A stretch of DNA of 64,000 bases from Leifsonia sp. C5G2 (lineage in GTDB: Bacteria; Actinomycetota; Actinomycetes; Actinomycetales; Microbacteriaceae): the NCBI RefSeq assembly GCF_013359685.1, contig NZ_JABFMV010000001.1, positions 376,858 through 440,857 on the forward strand, given 5' to 3'. Within the stretch, counting starts at the first letter, position 1. Every line of letters starts with the position of its first letter. Under the pieces are notes generated by a model. The model was not told the DNA's origin. It worked only from the letters and a program-made list of their open reading frames with translations, and searched no databases. Below, in pieces: positions 22,258 to 29,652 of this stretch. The position numbers and the translations under genes were made by a program.

Positions 22258-24912
22258 ATGAGACTTCTCAGAACCCGAGCCGTGGGGGCCCTCGCCGCCA
22301 CCGCGACCGCCGGAACGCTGGCGTTCGCCCTCCCGACGGCCGCCCAGGCCGCGGCCGCACCCGACGTCCGCATCACCGAGTGGATGTACAGCCCCGCAAG
22401 CACGGGCGCCGAGTTCATCGAGTTCACCAACCTCGGCACGACCTCGGTCAGCCTGGCCGGCTGGTCGTTCGACGACGACAGCAGGACGCCCGGCACGGTC
22501 GCGCTCGACTCGCTCGGGACGCTGGCGCCCGGCGAGTCCGCCATCGTCACCGACACCACGGCGGCCGCCTTCCGCACCGAGTGGTCGCTCGGCGCCGACG
22601 TGAAGGTGCTCGGCGGCAACCCTGCCGGTCTCGGGCGCGCCGACGAGATCAACCTCTTCGACGGGACCGACCCGGTCGCGAACCTCGTCGACCGGCTCAC
22701 CTACAACGACGCCGGCACGGGAACCGTGAAGGGCCCGCGCACCCAGGGCTTCTCGGGCGTGCCGACGACCGCCGCCGCGCTCGGCGCCGACGACGCATCG
22801 CAGTGGCAGCTCTCCGTCGTGGGCGACGCGGAGGCCTCGTGGGCTTCGGCGAGCGGCGACATCGGCTCGCCGGGCGCGAGCCGCTTCGCGCCGGGCGCGC
22901 CCGACTGGACCCACGTCCACATCAACGAGGTGTCCTCCGACAACACCGCCACTCCCGTGACCGACGCGATCGAACTGCTCAACAGCGGCGCGGCCGACGT
23001 CGACATCAGCGGCTGGCTGCAGGTCGACAGCAGTGCGGCGACGCCCGCTCCGTTCGCCGCGAAGCTGGCCGACGGCACCGCGACCACGGTCGTCCCGGCG
23101 CACGGCTACGTCTACTTCGGCTCCACCAAGGGCCTGGGCAGCGGCGGCGACGGCGTTCGGCTTTACCTCCCGGACGGCGCAGGCGGCACGGCGGGCACGC
23201 TCGTCGACTCGGTCGACTACACCGCGGGCGAGGCCGGGACGGACGAGACGAACGGCTTCGGCGCCGGCGCCTACGCCCGCTGCCCGGACGGCACGGGAGC
23301 GTTCGCCTCGGTCGCCGCCAAGAGCTTCGGCGCCTCCAACGCGACCGCCTGCCAGAACGTGCTCACCAACCCGGGCGGTGGCGGGAACGGCGGCGGCCCG
23401 ACGCTCACCTGCCAGCCGGAGGCCCCGTCGGGCACCGGCACCCTCCCCGCCTCCGCACTCACCCCGACCGCGTGGCCGGGCAGCGGTTCCGTCGTGGTCG
23501 CGGACCAGCAGTGCGCGTGGGAGACCACCACGGGCCCGGAGGGCCGCGACGTCAGCGGCCTGGTCTTCGACCCCGCCGACCCGAACGTGCTCTACAGCGT
23601 CAAGAACAAGAGCTGGGTGTTCCGGATGGTGAAGCAGGGCGGCCTGTGGGTCGCCGACACGGCCAACGGCTGGAGCGCGGGCAAGCAGATCTTCTTCCCG
23701 GGCAGCACGGACACGGCGACCAACCAACCCGACTCCGAGGGTCTGACCGTCGGCCCGGACGGCGCGCTCTACGTCACGACCGAGCGCAACAACGCGGCCA
23801 ACACCATCCCGCTCAACTCCATCCTGCGCATCGACCCGGCCTCGTCGGCGACGCAGCTGGTCGCCACCGACCAGTGGGACCTGACGGCGGAGTTCCCGGA
23901 GCTGCACGCGGGCAGCAAGACGGAGGCGAACCTCGGCTTCGAGGGCGTCGCGTTCGTGCCCGACAGCTACCTGACCGCGAACGGCTTCGTCGACCAGTCC
24001 ACCGGGAAGACGTACCGGCCCGCGGACTACCCGCAGCACGGCAGCGGCCTGTTCTTCGCCGCGCTGGAGAACGACGGGAAGCTGTACGCGTACGCGTTGA
24101 ACAGCGACCACTCGTTCCACCGCGTCGCCGTGGTGGACACCGGCATGGGCCACGTCATGGACGTGCAGTTCGACGCGGCGACACAGCGCATCTGGGCTCT
24201 GTGCGACAACACCTGCGGCGTCGCCTCGACGGTGCTGAAGGTCGACGGGACCGGGGCGATCGTCCCGCAGGTCGTCTACGCCAAGCCCGCCGGCCTCCCG
24301 GTGGACAACCTCGAGGGCTTCGCGCTCGCCCCCGCCTCGACCTGCAGCGGCGGCACGCGCGAGGCGCTGTGGTCGGACGACGGCGTCTACGGCACAGGCC
24401 CCGGCAGCGCCACCGAGGGCCACGCCCTGTACACCGGCCGGATCGCCTGCGACCTGGCCCTCGGGGGCCAGGGCGTCTCGACCCCGTCGACCCCGGCGGC
24501 CGCGCTCGCGCTCTCGCTCGGCTCGGGCATCGCCGGCGACCGCGTCACCATCCGCGGCGACCACTTCGCCCCGGGCACGCAGGTGTCGTTCGAGTTCCAC
24601 TCCGCCCCGGTCGCACTCGGCACGGCGACGGCGGCTCCGGACGGGACGCTGACCTTCACGTTCGCCGTCCCGGCGGTCGCGCCCGGCCAGCACACGGTCA
24701 CCGCATCCGTCGGCGGCACGGTCGTGGCCAGCGCCGCGTTCACGGTCGCGGCATCCGGTACAGCGGCCGGAGACCCCGCCACGGCGCTCGCGTCGACCGG
24801 AACCGACATGGGCGCGGCGCCGCCGCTGCTGGCGCTCGCACTGCTCGTCGGTGGAGCCGGGCTGGTGGCCGCGCGGCGGCGGAAGGCGGCCGTAGGGCAG
24901 CGGGGGCGGTAA
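22258..24912 (+). CDS. cell-wall-anchored lamin-tail and esterase-like-phytase protein
   Basis: This 884-residue secreted protein has the following layout. Signal peptide is at about 1-34 (ends PTAAQAAAA). A first lamin-tail domain begins DVRITEWMYSP with FIEFTNLGTTSVSLAGWSF, and a second is at about 220-330 (HINEVSS, AIELLNSGAADVDISGWLQ). A C-terminal beta-propeller (about 400-740) resembles the esterase-like activity of phytase domain (DVSGLVFDPADPNVLYSVKN, EGLTVGPDGALYVTTERN). An Ig-like domain precedes a sorting signal LASTG, hydrophobic helix and ARRRK tail. LASTG is a variant of LPxTG. It is probably an exported nuclease-accessory or phosphatase-like surface protein; the enzymatic role is uncertain. 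Confidence 0.8.
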   Translation: MRLLRTRAVGALAATATAGTLAFALPTAAQAAAAPDVRITEWMYSPASTGAEFIEFTNLGTTSVSLAGWSFDDDSRTPGTVALDSLGTLAPGESAIVTDTTAAAFRTEWSLGADVKVLGGNPAGLGRADEINLFDGTDPVANLVDRLTYNDAGTGTVKGPRTQGFSGVPTTAAALGADDASQWQLSVVGDAEASWASASGDIGSPGASRFAPGAPDWTHVHINEVSSDNTATPVTDAIELLNSGAADVDISGWLQVDSSAATPAPFAAKLADGTATTVVPAHGYVYFGSTKGLGSGGDGVRLYLPDGAGGTAGTLVDSVDYTAGEAGTDETNGFGAGAYARCPDGTGAFASVAAKSFGASNATACQNVLTNPGGGGNGGGPTLTCQPEAPSGTGTLPASALTPTAWPGSGSVVVADQQCAWETTTGPEGRDVSGLVFDPADPNVLYSVKNKSWVFRMVKQGGLWVADTANGWSAGKQIFFPGSTDTATNQPDSEGLTVGPDGALYVTTERNNAANTIPLNSILRIDPASSATQLVATDQWDLTAEFPELHAGSKTEANLGFEGVAFVPDSYLTANGFVDQSTGKTYRPADYPQHGSGLFFAALENDGKLYAYALNSDHSFHRVAVVDTGMGHVMDVQFDAATQRIWALCDNTCGVASTVLKVDGTGAIVPQVVYAKPAGLPVDNLEGFALAPASTCSGGTREALWSDDGVYGTGPGSATEGHALYTGRIACDLALGGQGVSTPSTPAAALALSLGSGIAGDRVTIRGDHFAPGTQVSFEFHSAPVALGTATAAPDGTLTFTFAVPAVAPGQHTVTASVGGTVVASAAFTVAASGTAAGDPATALASTGTDMGAAPPLLALALLVGGAGLVAARRRKAAVGQRGR

Positions 24913-24928
24913 CGGACGCGGACAGACG

Positions 24929-24965
24929 GTTCGCCCGGGCGGAGTGCGTCTCCTCCCGGGCGAAC
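24929..24965. terminator. bidirectional hairpin terminator
   Basis: GTTCGCCCGGG (24929-24939) and CCCGGGCGAAC (24955-24965) form an 11-bp perfect stem with a 15-base loop between the convergent surface-protein gene (ends 24912) and the T7SS partner gene (ends 24973). Confidence 0.75.
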
Positions 24966-24972
24966 GCCCGCA

Positions 24973-25290
24973 TCAGCTGAGGCCCTCACGCTCATTCTGC
25001 TGCTCGCGGGTCAGGGCGTCGTACTCGTCCTGCAGTTCGCCGAGCACCCGGACGCCTTCCCGGATGTGCTCGTCGTAGTCGTGTGACACCTGCTCGAACG
25101 CGAGACGGAAGCCCGGGTCGTCGGCCACTCCCCGCTGCACGGCCACCCCGTGGAAGGTCTCCCGCATCGCGTTCATCTGTGACCGGTAGTGCATCAGCCG
25201 TTCGTCCGCCGTCTCGATCCGGCGGCGTACGGCCGTCCGCGCTTCGTCGTGTCTCTCCTCCAGGTCGCGGAGGCTGTTCCTGTCGGTCAT
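24973..25290 (-). CDS. small helical T7SS partner protein, Lap2/Tla-like
   Basis: This encodes 105 residues, almost entirely charged helix (DLEERHDEARTAVRRRIETADE), with no signal peptide. It is the last gene of the lipase-effector operon, overlapping the 107-residue gene by ATGA. In size, charge and position it matches the second small partner of LXG-type and reverse-LXG effectors, which wrap around the effector's helical domain for export. It is similar in character to the 120-residue protein at 478-840, though I see no clear residue-by-residue match. Confidence 0.6.
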   Translation of the reverse strand: MTDRNSLRDLEERHDEARTAVRRRIETADERLMHYRSQMNAMRETFHGVAVQRGVADDPGFRLAFEQVSHDYDEHIREGVRVLGELQDEYDALTREQQNEREGLS

Positions 25291-25610
25291 CGGATGCTGT
25301 TCACCGCCCGGGCGTAGTCGGTGTCCTTCGCCAGATGCGCGAGGCCCTCGTCGACCTTCTTGGCAACCATGCCCGCCAGCACCGTGTTGCCCATCCCCAG
25401 GCCGGCCCGGTGGGCCTGGACCGCTGCGGAGTGGGCGGCGATCTGCGCCCAGGCGGCCGCCTTCGTGAGCTCGTTCCCGCCGTGCACCATGGGCGGCAGC
25501 ATCGCGTTCAGCAACTGCACCGCGCCGTCGTGGACGAGCCCGTCGATCGCTTCGGCGGCCGCATCGGCCATGTCTTCGGCAGCGGTCATGATGTCCTCGA
25601 TAGTGCTCAC
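25287..25610 (-). CDS. small helical T7SS partner protein, Lap1/Tla-like
   Basis: This 107-residue, Ala-rich, mainly helical protein contains a small Gly/Pro break (MLPPMVHGGNELTKAA) between two helices, giving a WXG100-like hairpin. The C-terminal LAKDTDYARAV carries an acidic motif shared in pattern (K, D, [VY]-A-x-A) with the 94-residue protein of the LXG cassette at 837-1121. It follows the lipase effector by 18 bases and overlaps the next gene by ATGA. Probable export chaperone or targeting factor of the effector. Confidence 0.6.
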   Translation of the reverse strand: MSTIEDIMTAAEDMADAAAEAIDGLVHDGAVQLLNAMLPPMVHGGNELTKAAAWAQIAAHSAAVQAHRAGLGMGNTVLAGMVAKKVDEGLAHLAKDTDYARAVNSIR

Positions 25611-25628
25611 GCGTCGTCTCCTTTCTGC

Positions 25629-26864
25629 CTACCGATCGCCATACGCCTGCGACCATTCCATGTCTTGCGCCACCGCGTGCGCCACGGCCCGGCCGATGCC
25701 CGCCACAAGCTGGAAGACGGTTTCGATGTGGTCGTCCACGAGGCGACCGACCTCCGCGACGGCCTCCAAATCGAGGTTGTGTCGCACCTCGAGCCGGTTC
25801 CGCTCCACGCACTCCAGCACGTCGTGCTCTGTCACGAAGGGGAAGAGGTTCACCGCTGTCATCGCACCAGTGAGTCCCTGCTGCAGTTGCTCCTCCAGGC
25901 CCTCGTTCACGGACTTGATCCCGCGCAACGCATCCGCGGCGCCGAGGATGCCCGAGGACATACCCATGGCCGCCACGGTATCGACCGTGACGATCAGGCC
26001 GGACACCAGCTTCCCGACCGTCGACCCCACTCCAGGGTCACGCAGAGCGCCCATCGTCGCTGACAGCACGGGAACGAGAAGCCAGGACGGCGCCGGAGCG
26101 TCCCTGCTCACGAGGTTCGCGATGATCTCCTGGTCGGTGCGCCCCGGGACTCCTGCCCCGATCACGGCACCCTCGTCGTCGAAGTCGAAGGCTTCCTCCA
26201 GATCGTGGTACGACAGGACGTCCTTCAGGGGCGTCCCCTCCACATAAACAATCGCCCCCAGCCAGTCAAGTACGGAGTTCCCGACGATGTCGTACTCATT
26301 GACGTAATCCGTCAGCGGATTCCTGCCCGCCGCGAACTCCGCCTTCAGCCACGCCTTGGCCTCGGGCGACAGGTCCTCCCACGGGATGGGACCGTTGAAC
26401 GCCGTCGACCGGCACCGCCTCTCGGCGGCGACCAGCATCGCAAGGTAGCCGCCCAGAGAGTGCCCCGTCGTCGACATGGCGGGCGGGACACCGCCGTTGC
26501 GCTTCGTCGTTTTCGCCGAAGCCTCATCGGCGAAGGCGAGAGCGTCCGCCGCCTGCGTGCCCTGGCCGGACTGCAGGCCGACCACCGTCACGACATCCGC
26601 GATCGCGTCGGCGCGATGGTCCGGGTTGGTGCCCGCGTAAGAGACGATCAATTGCGAGAAGTCGGGGGCGCCGTCCACCACAGGGACGACGGCCATGCCC
26701 TGGAAGCCGGAGATCGGGTTGGTGGACGTATGGACGACCAAGTACTCCTGCTCGCCTGGACCGGCCGTGAACTTTTGTCCTTCAGCAAGCGGTGGGTACT
26801 GCTTCAGAGGATCGACGGAGTACGCCTCCTGGGAGAGCGTCTTGTAATCCTCCGCGGTGGTCAT
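25629..26864 (-). CDS. T7SS lipase effector with reverse domain order (TslA-like)
   Basis: This 411-residue protein has no signal peptide. The N-terminal half is an alpha/beta-hydrolase lipase: IVSYAGTN (73-80) as oxyanion strand, GHSLGG with Ser136, Asp192 in NEYDIVGN, and His220 in LSYHD, spacing that fits a Lipase_3-like triad. The C-terminal 170 residues are helical (SWLLVPVLSATMGAL to the end) and resemble an export domain. LXG toxins have the opposite order; the lipase-first arrangement is that of Staphylococcus aureus TslA. An immunity-like lipoprotein gene directly upstream overlaps by ATGA, and two small helical partners follow. The likely target is membrane lipid of competitors. Confidence 0.78.
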   Translation of the reverse strand: MTTAEDYKTLSQEAYSVDPLKQYPPLAEGQKFTAGPGEQEYLVVHTSTNPISGFQGMAVVPVVDGAPDFSQLIVSYAGTNPDHRADAIADVVTVVGLQSGQGTQAADALAFADEASAKTTKRNGGVPPAMSTTGHSLGGYLAMLVAAERRCRSTAFNGPIPWEDLSPEAKAWLKAEFAAGRNPLTDYVNEYDIVGNSVLDWLGAIVYVEGTPLKDVLSYHDLEEAFDFDDEGAVIGAGVPGRTDQEIIANLVSRDAPAPSWLLVPVLSATMGALRDPGVGSTVGKLVSGLIVTVDTVAAMGMSSGILGAADALRGIKSVNEGLEEQLQQGLTGAMTAVNLFPFVTEHDVLECVERNRLEVRHNLDLEAVAEVGRLVDDHIETVFQLVAGIGRAVAHAVAQDMEWSQAYGDR

Positions 26865-27277
26865 TTGAGAATCTCCGATGTGCCATCGGAATAGGTCACA
26901 CAGACCGATGCTGCTGCGGCGCCGGCCGGCGTATCCGGGAGGGGATCGCCGCCCCAGAAATCTGTCGCGAGGATCTCCTCAAAATCCGCGCCATTTACTG
27001 TTGCGACAGCGTTCACGCGCCACGACGCGCCGAACCCCGGGCGTCCGCCCTCGTTGGTGAAACGAAGCGCAGTCAGCTCCGGATTCGAATAATCGTTGAT
27101 GAACTTCAGCGCTACCCTGCGCTGATTCTCCAAGTTAATCTCTCTGGCCTCTTCCTGGCTCACCGTTGTACCTCCGATCAATGAACATCCGTTACCCACG
27201 GCACCTATGCCGACGGCCAGAATGATCGCCATGGTCACGCGGGCAGCCGTGGCCGCCAGGAAACTTCGGCGTCGCAC
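26861..27277 (-). CDS. putative immunity lipoprotein A (TilA-like)
   Basis: This 138-residue protein has an N-terminal hydrophobic signal ending VGNGC (Cys31 as probable lipidation site). The mature part has the array-specific pattern VSQEE, NLENQRR, SNPELTALRF, GGRPGFG, WRVNA and a final VTYSDG. GTG start with GAGGTGGG upstream. It sits immediately before the intact lipase gene with ATGA overlap, the usual place for an immunity gene. Lipoproteins facing the envelope would neutralise an incoming lipase. The related copies B and C (27761, 28467) share about half of the mature residues by eye. Confidence 0.65.
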   Translation of the reverse strand: MRRRSFLAATAARVTMAIILAVGIGAVGNGCSLIGGTTVSQEEAREINLENQRRVALKFINDYSNPELTALRFTNEGGRPGFGASWRVNAVATVNGADFEEILATDFWGGDPLPDTPAGAAAASVCVTYSDGTSEILK

Positions 27278-27294
27278 TGGAGCCCACCTCGCTT

Positions 27295-27774
27295 TCAGGG
27301 TGCGGACTTGAAATTGAAAGTATCAACATCAGTCCTAGATCGGCGAACGCACACTGACCGCAATTGCTGATAACGGTTTGTCGACATGGTCGGCCGGACG
27401 TTGTTGTTGCGCTTCGCCACCTTCGCACGCGCCTCATCGGAGAACGCCAGGGCCTCCGCCGCCTGCGTGCCGGAACCGGACTGCAAGCCCACGACCGTCA
27501 CGACATCCGCGATCACATCGGCGCGATGGTCGGGATTGGTGCCCGCGTACGAGACGATCAGCTGCGAGTAGTCGGGTGCGCCGTTCACCACGGGAACGGC
27601 GGCCATGCCCTGGAACCCGGAGACCGCGTTGGTGGCGGTGTGGACCACCAGGTATTCGGGAGTCGAACCCTGCGCTGGAATTCTCGACCCTTCAACCAGA
27701 GGCGGGTCCTGTTTGAGGGGGTCCGCAAAATAGGCCCACCCCGAGAGCGATTCGTAATCCTCAGCGGTTGTCAT
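27295..27774 (-). pseudogene. truncated lipase-effector copy B' (N-terminus only)
   Basis: The first 131 codons match the intact effector at 25629-26864 closely (YLVVHT, SGFQGMA, QLIVSYAGTNPDHRAD, VVTVVGLQSG), then the match stops just before the catalytic GHSLGG. The last 27 codons are unrelated (NRYQQLRSVCVRRSRTDVD) and overlie what looks like the promoter region of immunity gene A: GCAATTGCGG and an A+T-rich stretch also found upstream of immunity gene C. Without Ser136 and the rest of the triad it cannot be an active lipase. The start lies 14 bases inside immunity gene B. Confidence 0.75.
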
Positions 27775-28186
27775 TCAACACCTCGGAAGCTCCATCGCTG
27801 TACGTCACGACGACACCCGCCAATTCGTCTCCGAGCACCTCCGGAGGCAACTGCTCGCCCGCCCAGGAGTCGAGCTGCAGGACTTCTTCATAGTGTTGGT
27901 CGCCAATAGTGATCCGGGCGTTCACACCCCATGGCGCACCGAGGCCGGGACGCCCTCCCTCCCGCATGAAGCGGATCGCTTTCAACTCAGGATTGCGGTA
28001 TTCACGCCGAAACATGACCGCCGCCCTTCGCTGGTTCGCAAGGTTGACCTTCGTAGTTTCTTCTTGGCTCACTGCCCTGCTTTCGATAGTCGAACATCCG
28101 CTTGCAGTTCCGGCGATACCGCAAACGATTGCCAGCGTCGCCGCCAGACGGCCAAGCGCGCCGACACCAGATGCAGCCGGCATCAT
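27761..28186 (-). CDS. putative immunity lipoprotein B (TilA-like)
   Basis: This 141-residue lipoprotein has a signal ending TASGC (Cys31) and a mature domain related to copies A and C: VSQEETTKVNLANQRR, RNPELKAIRF, EGGRPGLG, WGVNARITI and VTYSDGASEV. It precedes truncated toxin copy B'. It probably protects against a lipase variant now lost from this genome, as an orphan immunity gene. Start codon ATG at 28186 overlaps the end of truncated copy C'. Confidence 0.65.
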   Translation of the reverse strand: MMPAASGVGALGRLAATLAIVCGIAGTASGCSTIESRAVSQEETTKVNLANQRRAAVMFRREYRNPELKAIRFMREGGRPGLGAPWGVNARITIGDQHYEEVLQLDSWAGEQLPPEVLGDELAGVVVTYSDGASEVLNDNR

Positions 28187-28470
28187 CGGCCCTCTCCGAT
28201 GACGGCGATCGCATCGGCGCGATGGTCGGGATTGGTGCCCGCGTACGAGACGATCAGCTGCGAGAAGTCGGGGGCGCCGTCCACCACAGGGACGACGGCC
28301 ATGCCCTGGAAACCGGAGATCGGGTTGGTGGACGTATGGACCACCAGGTACTCCTGGCCGCTGACGCCGCCACGGAAGTAAGAACCCTCTGCGAGTGGAG
28401 GCTGCTGCTTCAGCGGGTCGACGTTGTAGGCCTCCTGCGCGACCGACTTGTAGTCGTATGCCGTCGTCAC
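28183..28470 (-). pseudogene. truncated lipase-effector copy C' (N-terminus only)
   Basis: GTG at 28470 overlaps immunity gene C by GTGA. The 95 codons match the intact effector from its start. From residue 39 to 88 the two proteins are identical, including the FSQLIVSYAGTNPDHRADAI stretch, then the match ends and VIGEGR with a stop follows. The catalytic Ser, Asp and His are all missing. The near-perfect match to the intact copy, with only scattered silent differences, suggests recent duplication or gene conversion. Copy B' is more diverged. Confidence 0.75.
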
Positions 28471-28877
28471 TGGAACACCTCTGCCGTTCCGTCGCTGTAC
28501 GTGACGGTCACGGGACCATGGGTTGAGCCGGGATGCAACTCGGGAAGTCGATCGCCGCCCCACACGTCGTTTGTCGCAAGGATCTCGTTGTAGTCCGTGC
28601 CCGCGACCGTGACGACGACGTTGACACTCCATGGGACTCCCAACCCCGGGCGCTCCCCCTCCCGAGTGAAGCGCATCGCTGTGAGCTCCGGGTGCGGGTA
28701 GTCGACCAGGAACAGTGACGCGACTTTTCGCTGGTTCGCCAGATTCGTTCTCGTGGTCTCTTCCTGGCTCACAGGCCGCCCTCCGATCAGTGAGCACGCG
28801 CTCGTTCCGGCAACCACCCCAAATGCAACGGCGAAGGTCGCAACCATTCGGGCGCACTTTCGCCGACGCCCCGCCAT
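28467..28877 (-). CDS. putative immunity lipoprotein C (TilA-like)
   Basis: This 136-residue lipoprotein from ATG 28877 has a basic n-region, hydrophobic segment and lipobox TSAC (Cys28), then the family pattern VSQEETTRTNLANQRK, HPELTAMRF, GERPGLG, WSVNVVV and VTYSDGTAEV. Longer starts at 28925 or 28940 are possible but put 30 or more residues before the signal peptide. It is the outermost copy of the array, and its promoter region (28926-29005) borders the acetyltransferase gene. Confidence 0.65.
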   Translation of the reverse strand: MAGRRRKCARMVATFAVAFGVVAGTSACSLIGGRPVSQEETTRTNLANQRKVASLFLVDYPHPELTAMRFTREGERPGLGVPWSVNVVVTVAGTDYNEILATNDVWGGDRLPELHPGSTHGPVTVTYSDGTAEVFQ

Positions 28878-28925
28878 GGAATGACTTGTGCTTCGCCACA
28901 TCCGGGGAGAAGTACGCCGAATCAT

Positions 28926-29005
28926 GCCCCTCCGAATCAAGATTGATGTTTAATGTTCTAACACCAGTTGTGCGAATCCGGACGCACGGTGGCCGCAATT
29001 GCCGA
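28926..29005 (-). promoter_or_regulatory. probable promoter region of the immunity/toxin array
   Basis: This A+T-rich stretch (minus strand contains GTTAGAACATTAAACATC) lies upstream of immunity gene C. On the plus strand its outer end reads ACGCACGGTGGCCGCAATTG (28983-29002). A copy with a few changes (ACGCACACTGACCGCAATTG, 27348-27367) lies inside the tail of truncated toxin B', just upstream of immunity gene A. This suggests each array unit once had its own promoter. Confidence 0.4.
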
Positions 29006-29019
29006 CTACGGTGGAACCG

Positions 29020-29532
29020 ATGACCGGCTTCCACATCAGGCCCGCCGCCGACTCCGAGTTCCCGGCGATCGGCGCGCTCACGCACGCGGCCTACACGCAC
29101 GACTACGACGACCTTCCGTCGAACTACCAGAACGAGTTGCGGCATCCCGAGGCTCTGACCGACTCGTTCGCGTTCTTCGTCGCGGAGGACGACGCGACGG
29201 ACGAGCTCATCGGGACCATCGCGATCCTGCGCCCAGGGCACGACATGCACGGGGAGATCGGGCCGGACGAACTCTACTTCCGGCTGCTGGCCACCCACCC
29301 GGACGCGCGCGGGCGCGGGGTCGGGATCGCGCTGACCGAGTTCGCCGTCGAGCAGGCCGCGGAGCGCGGTGCGCGGGCGGTCGTGCTGAACAGCGGGCCG
29401 GACATGGTCGGCGCGCACGCGCTGTACCGCAAGCTGGGCTTCAGCCGCCGGTCGGAGCGCGAGGGCGTCGTCGAGCTGCCGGACGGACGCAGCTTCGTCC
29501 TGTTGACCTTCGTGCGCGACCTCGCCGCCTGA
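29020..29532 (+). CDS. GNAT family N-acetyltransferase
   Basis: This 170-residue single GNAT domain has the acetyl-CoA site R-G-R-G-V-G (residues 97-102, after LATHPDA) and a C-terminal ALYRKLGFSRR segment. Start at 29020 preceded by GGTGGAA. The N-terminal part (PAADSEFPAIGALTHAAYTHDY) is typical of small-molecule or protein N-acetyltransferases such as those giving stress or antibiotic tolerance. Its upstream region overlaps the promoter end of the toxin/immunity array, but a functional link is not shown. Confidence 0.85.
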   Translation: MTGFHIRPAADSEFPAIGALTHAAYTHDYDDLPSNYQNELRHPEALTDSFAFFVAEDDATDELIGTIAILRPGHDMHGEIGPDELYFRLLATHPDARGRGVGIALTEFAVEQAAERGARAVVLNSGPDMVGAHALYRKLGFSRRSEREGVVELPDGRSFVLLTFVRDLAA

Positions 29533-29549
29533 ACAGCGTCGAAACAGGG

Positions 29550-29626
29550 AGGCGGCGGCGTGCGACGCGCCGCCGCCTGACGGCGAACGGAGGAGTTCCG
29601 GGCCCGACAGGACCCGGAACTCCTCC
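29550..29626. terminator. two consecutive hairpin terminators
   Basis: Hairpin 1: AGGCGGCGGCG (29550-29560) with CGCCGCCGCCT (29568-29578). Hairpin 2: GGAGGAGTTCCGGG (29589-29602) with CCCGGAACTCCTCC (29613-29626), 14 perfect pairs. They separate the convergent acetyltransferase and aldo-keto reductase genes and should stop transcription from both sides. Confidence 0.85.
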
Positions 29627-29652
29627 GTCTCTGCAGCGAGGGCGCGGCGGGG

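Noticed and set aside
28183-29418. One 411-codon minus-strand frame across the array end and the acetyltransferase
   Set aside because: Only its 3' 95 codons match the lipase; the rest is antisense to the GNAT gene and out of frame for immunity gene C. The real start is GTG 28470.
29020-29532. Acetyltransferase as part of the toxin/immunity array
   Set aside because: Opposite strand, own ribosome site, a general GNAT domain; only a shared intergenic edge links it to the array.
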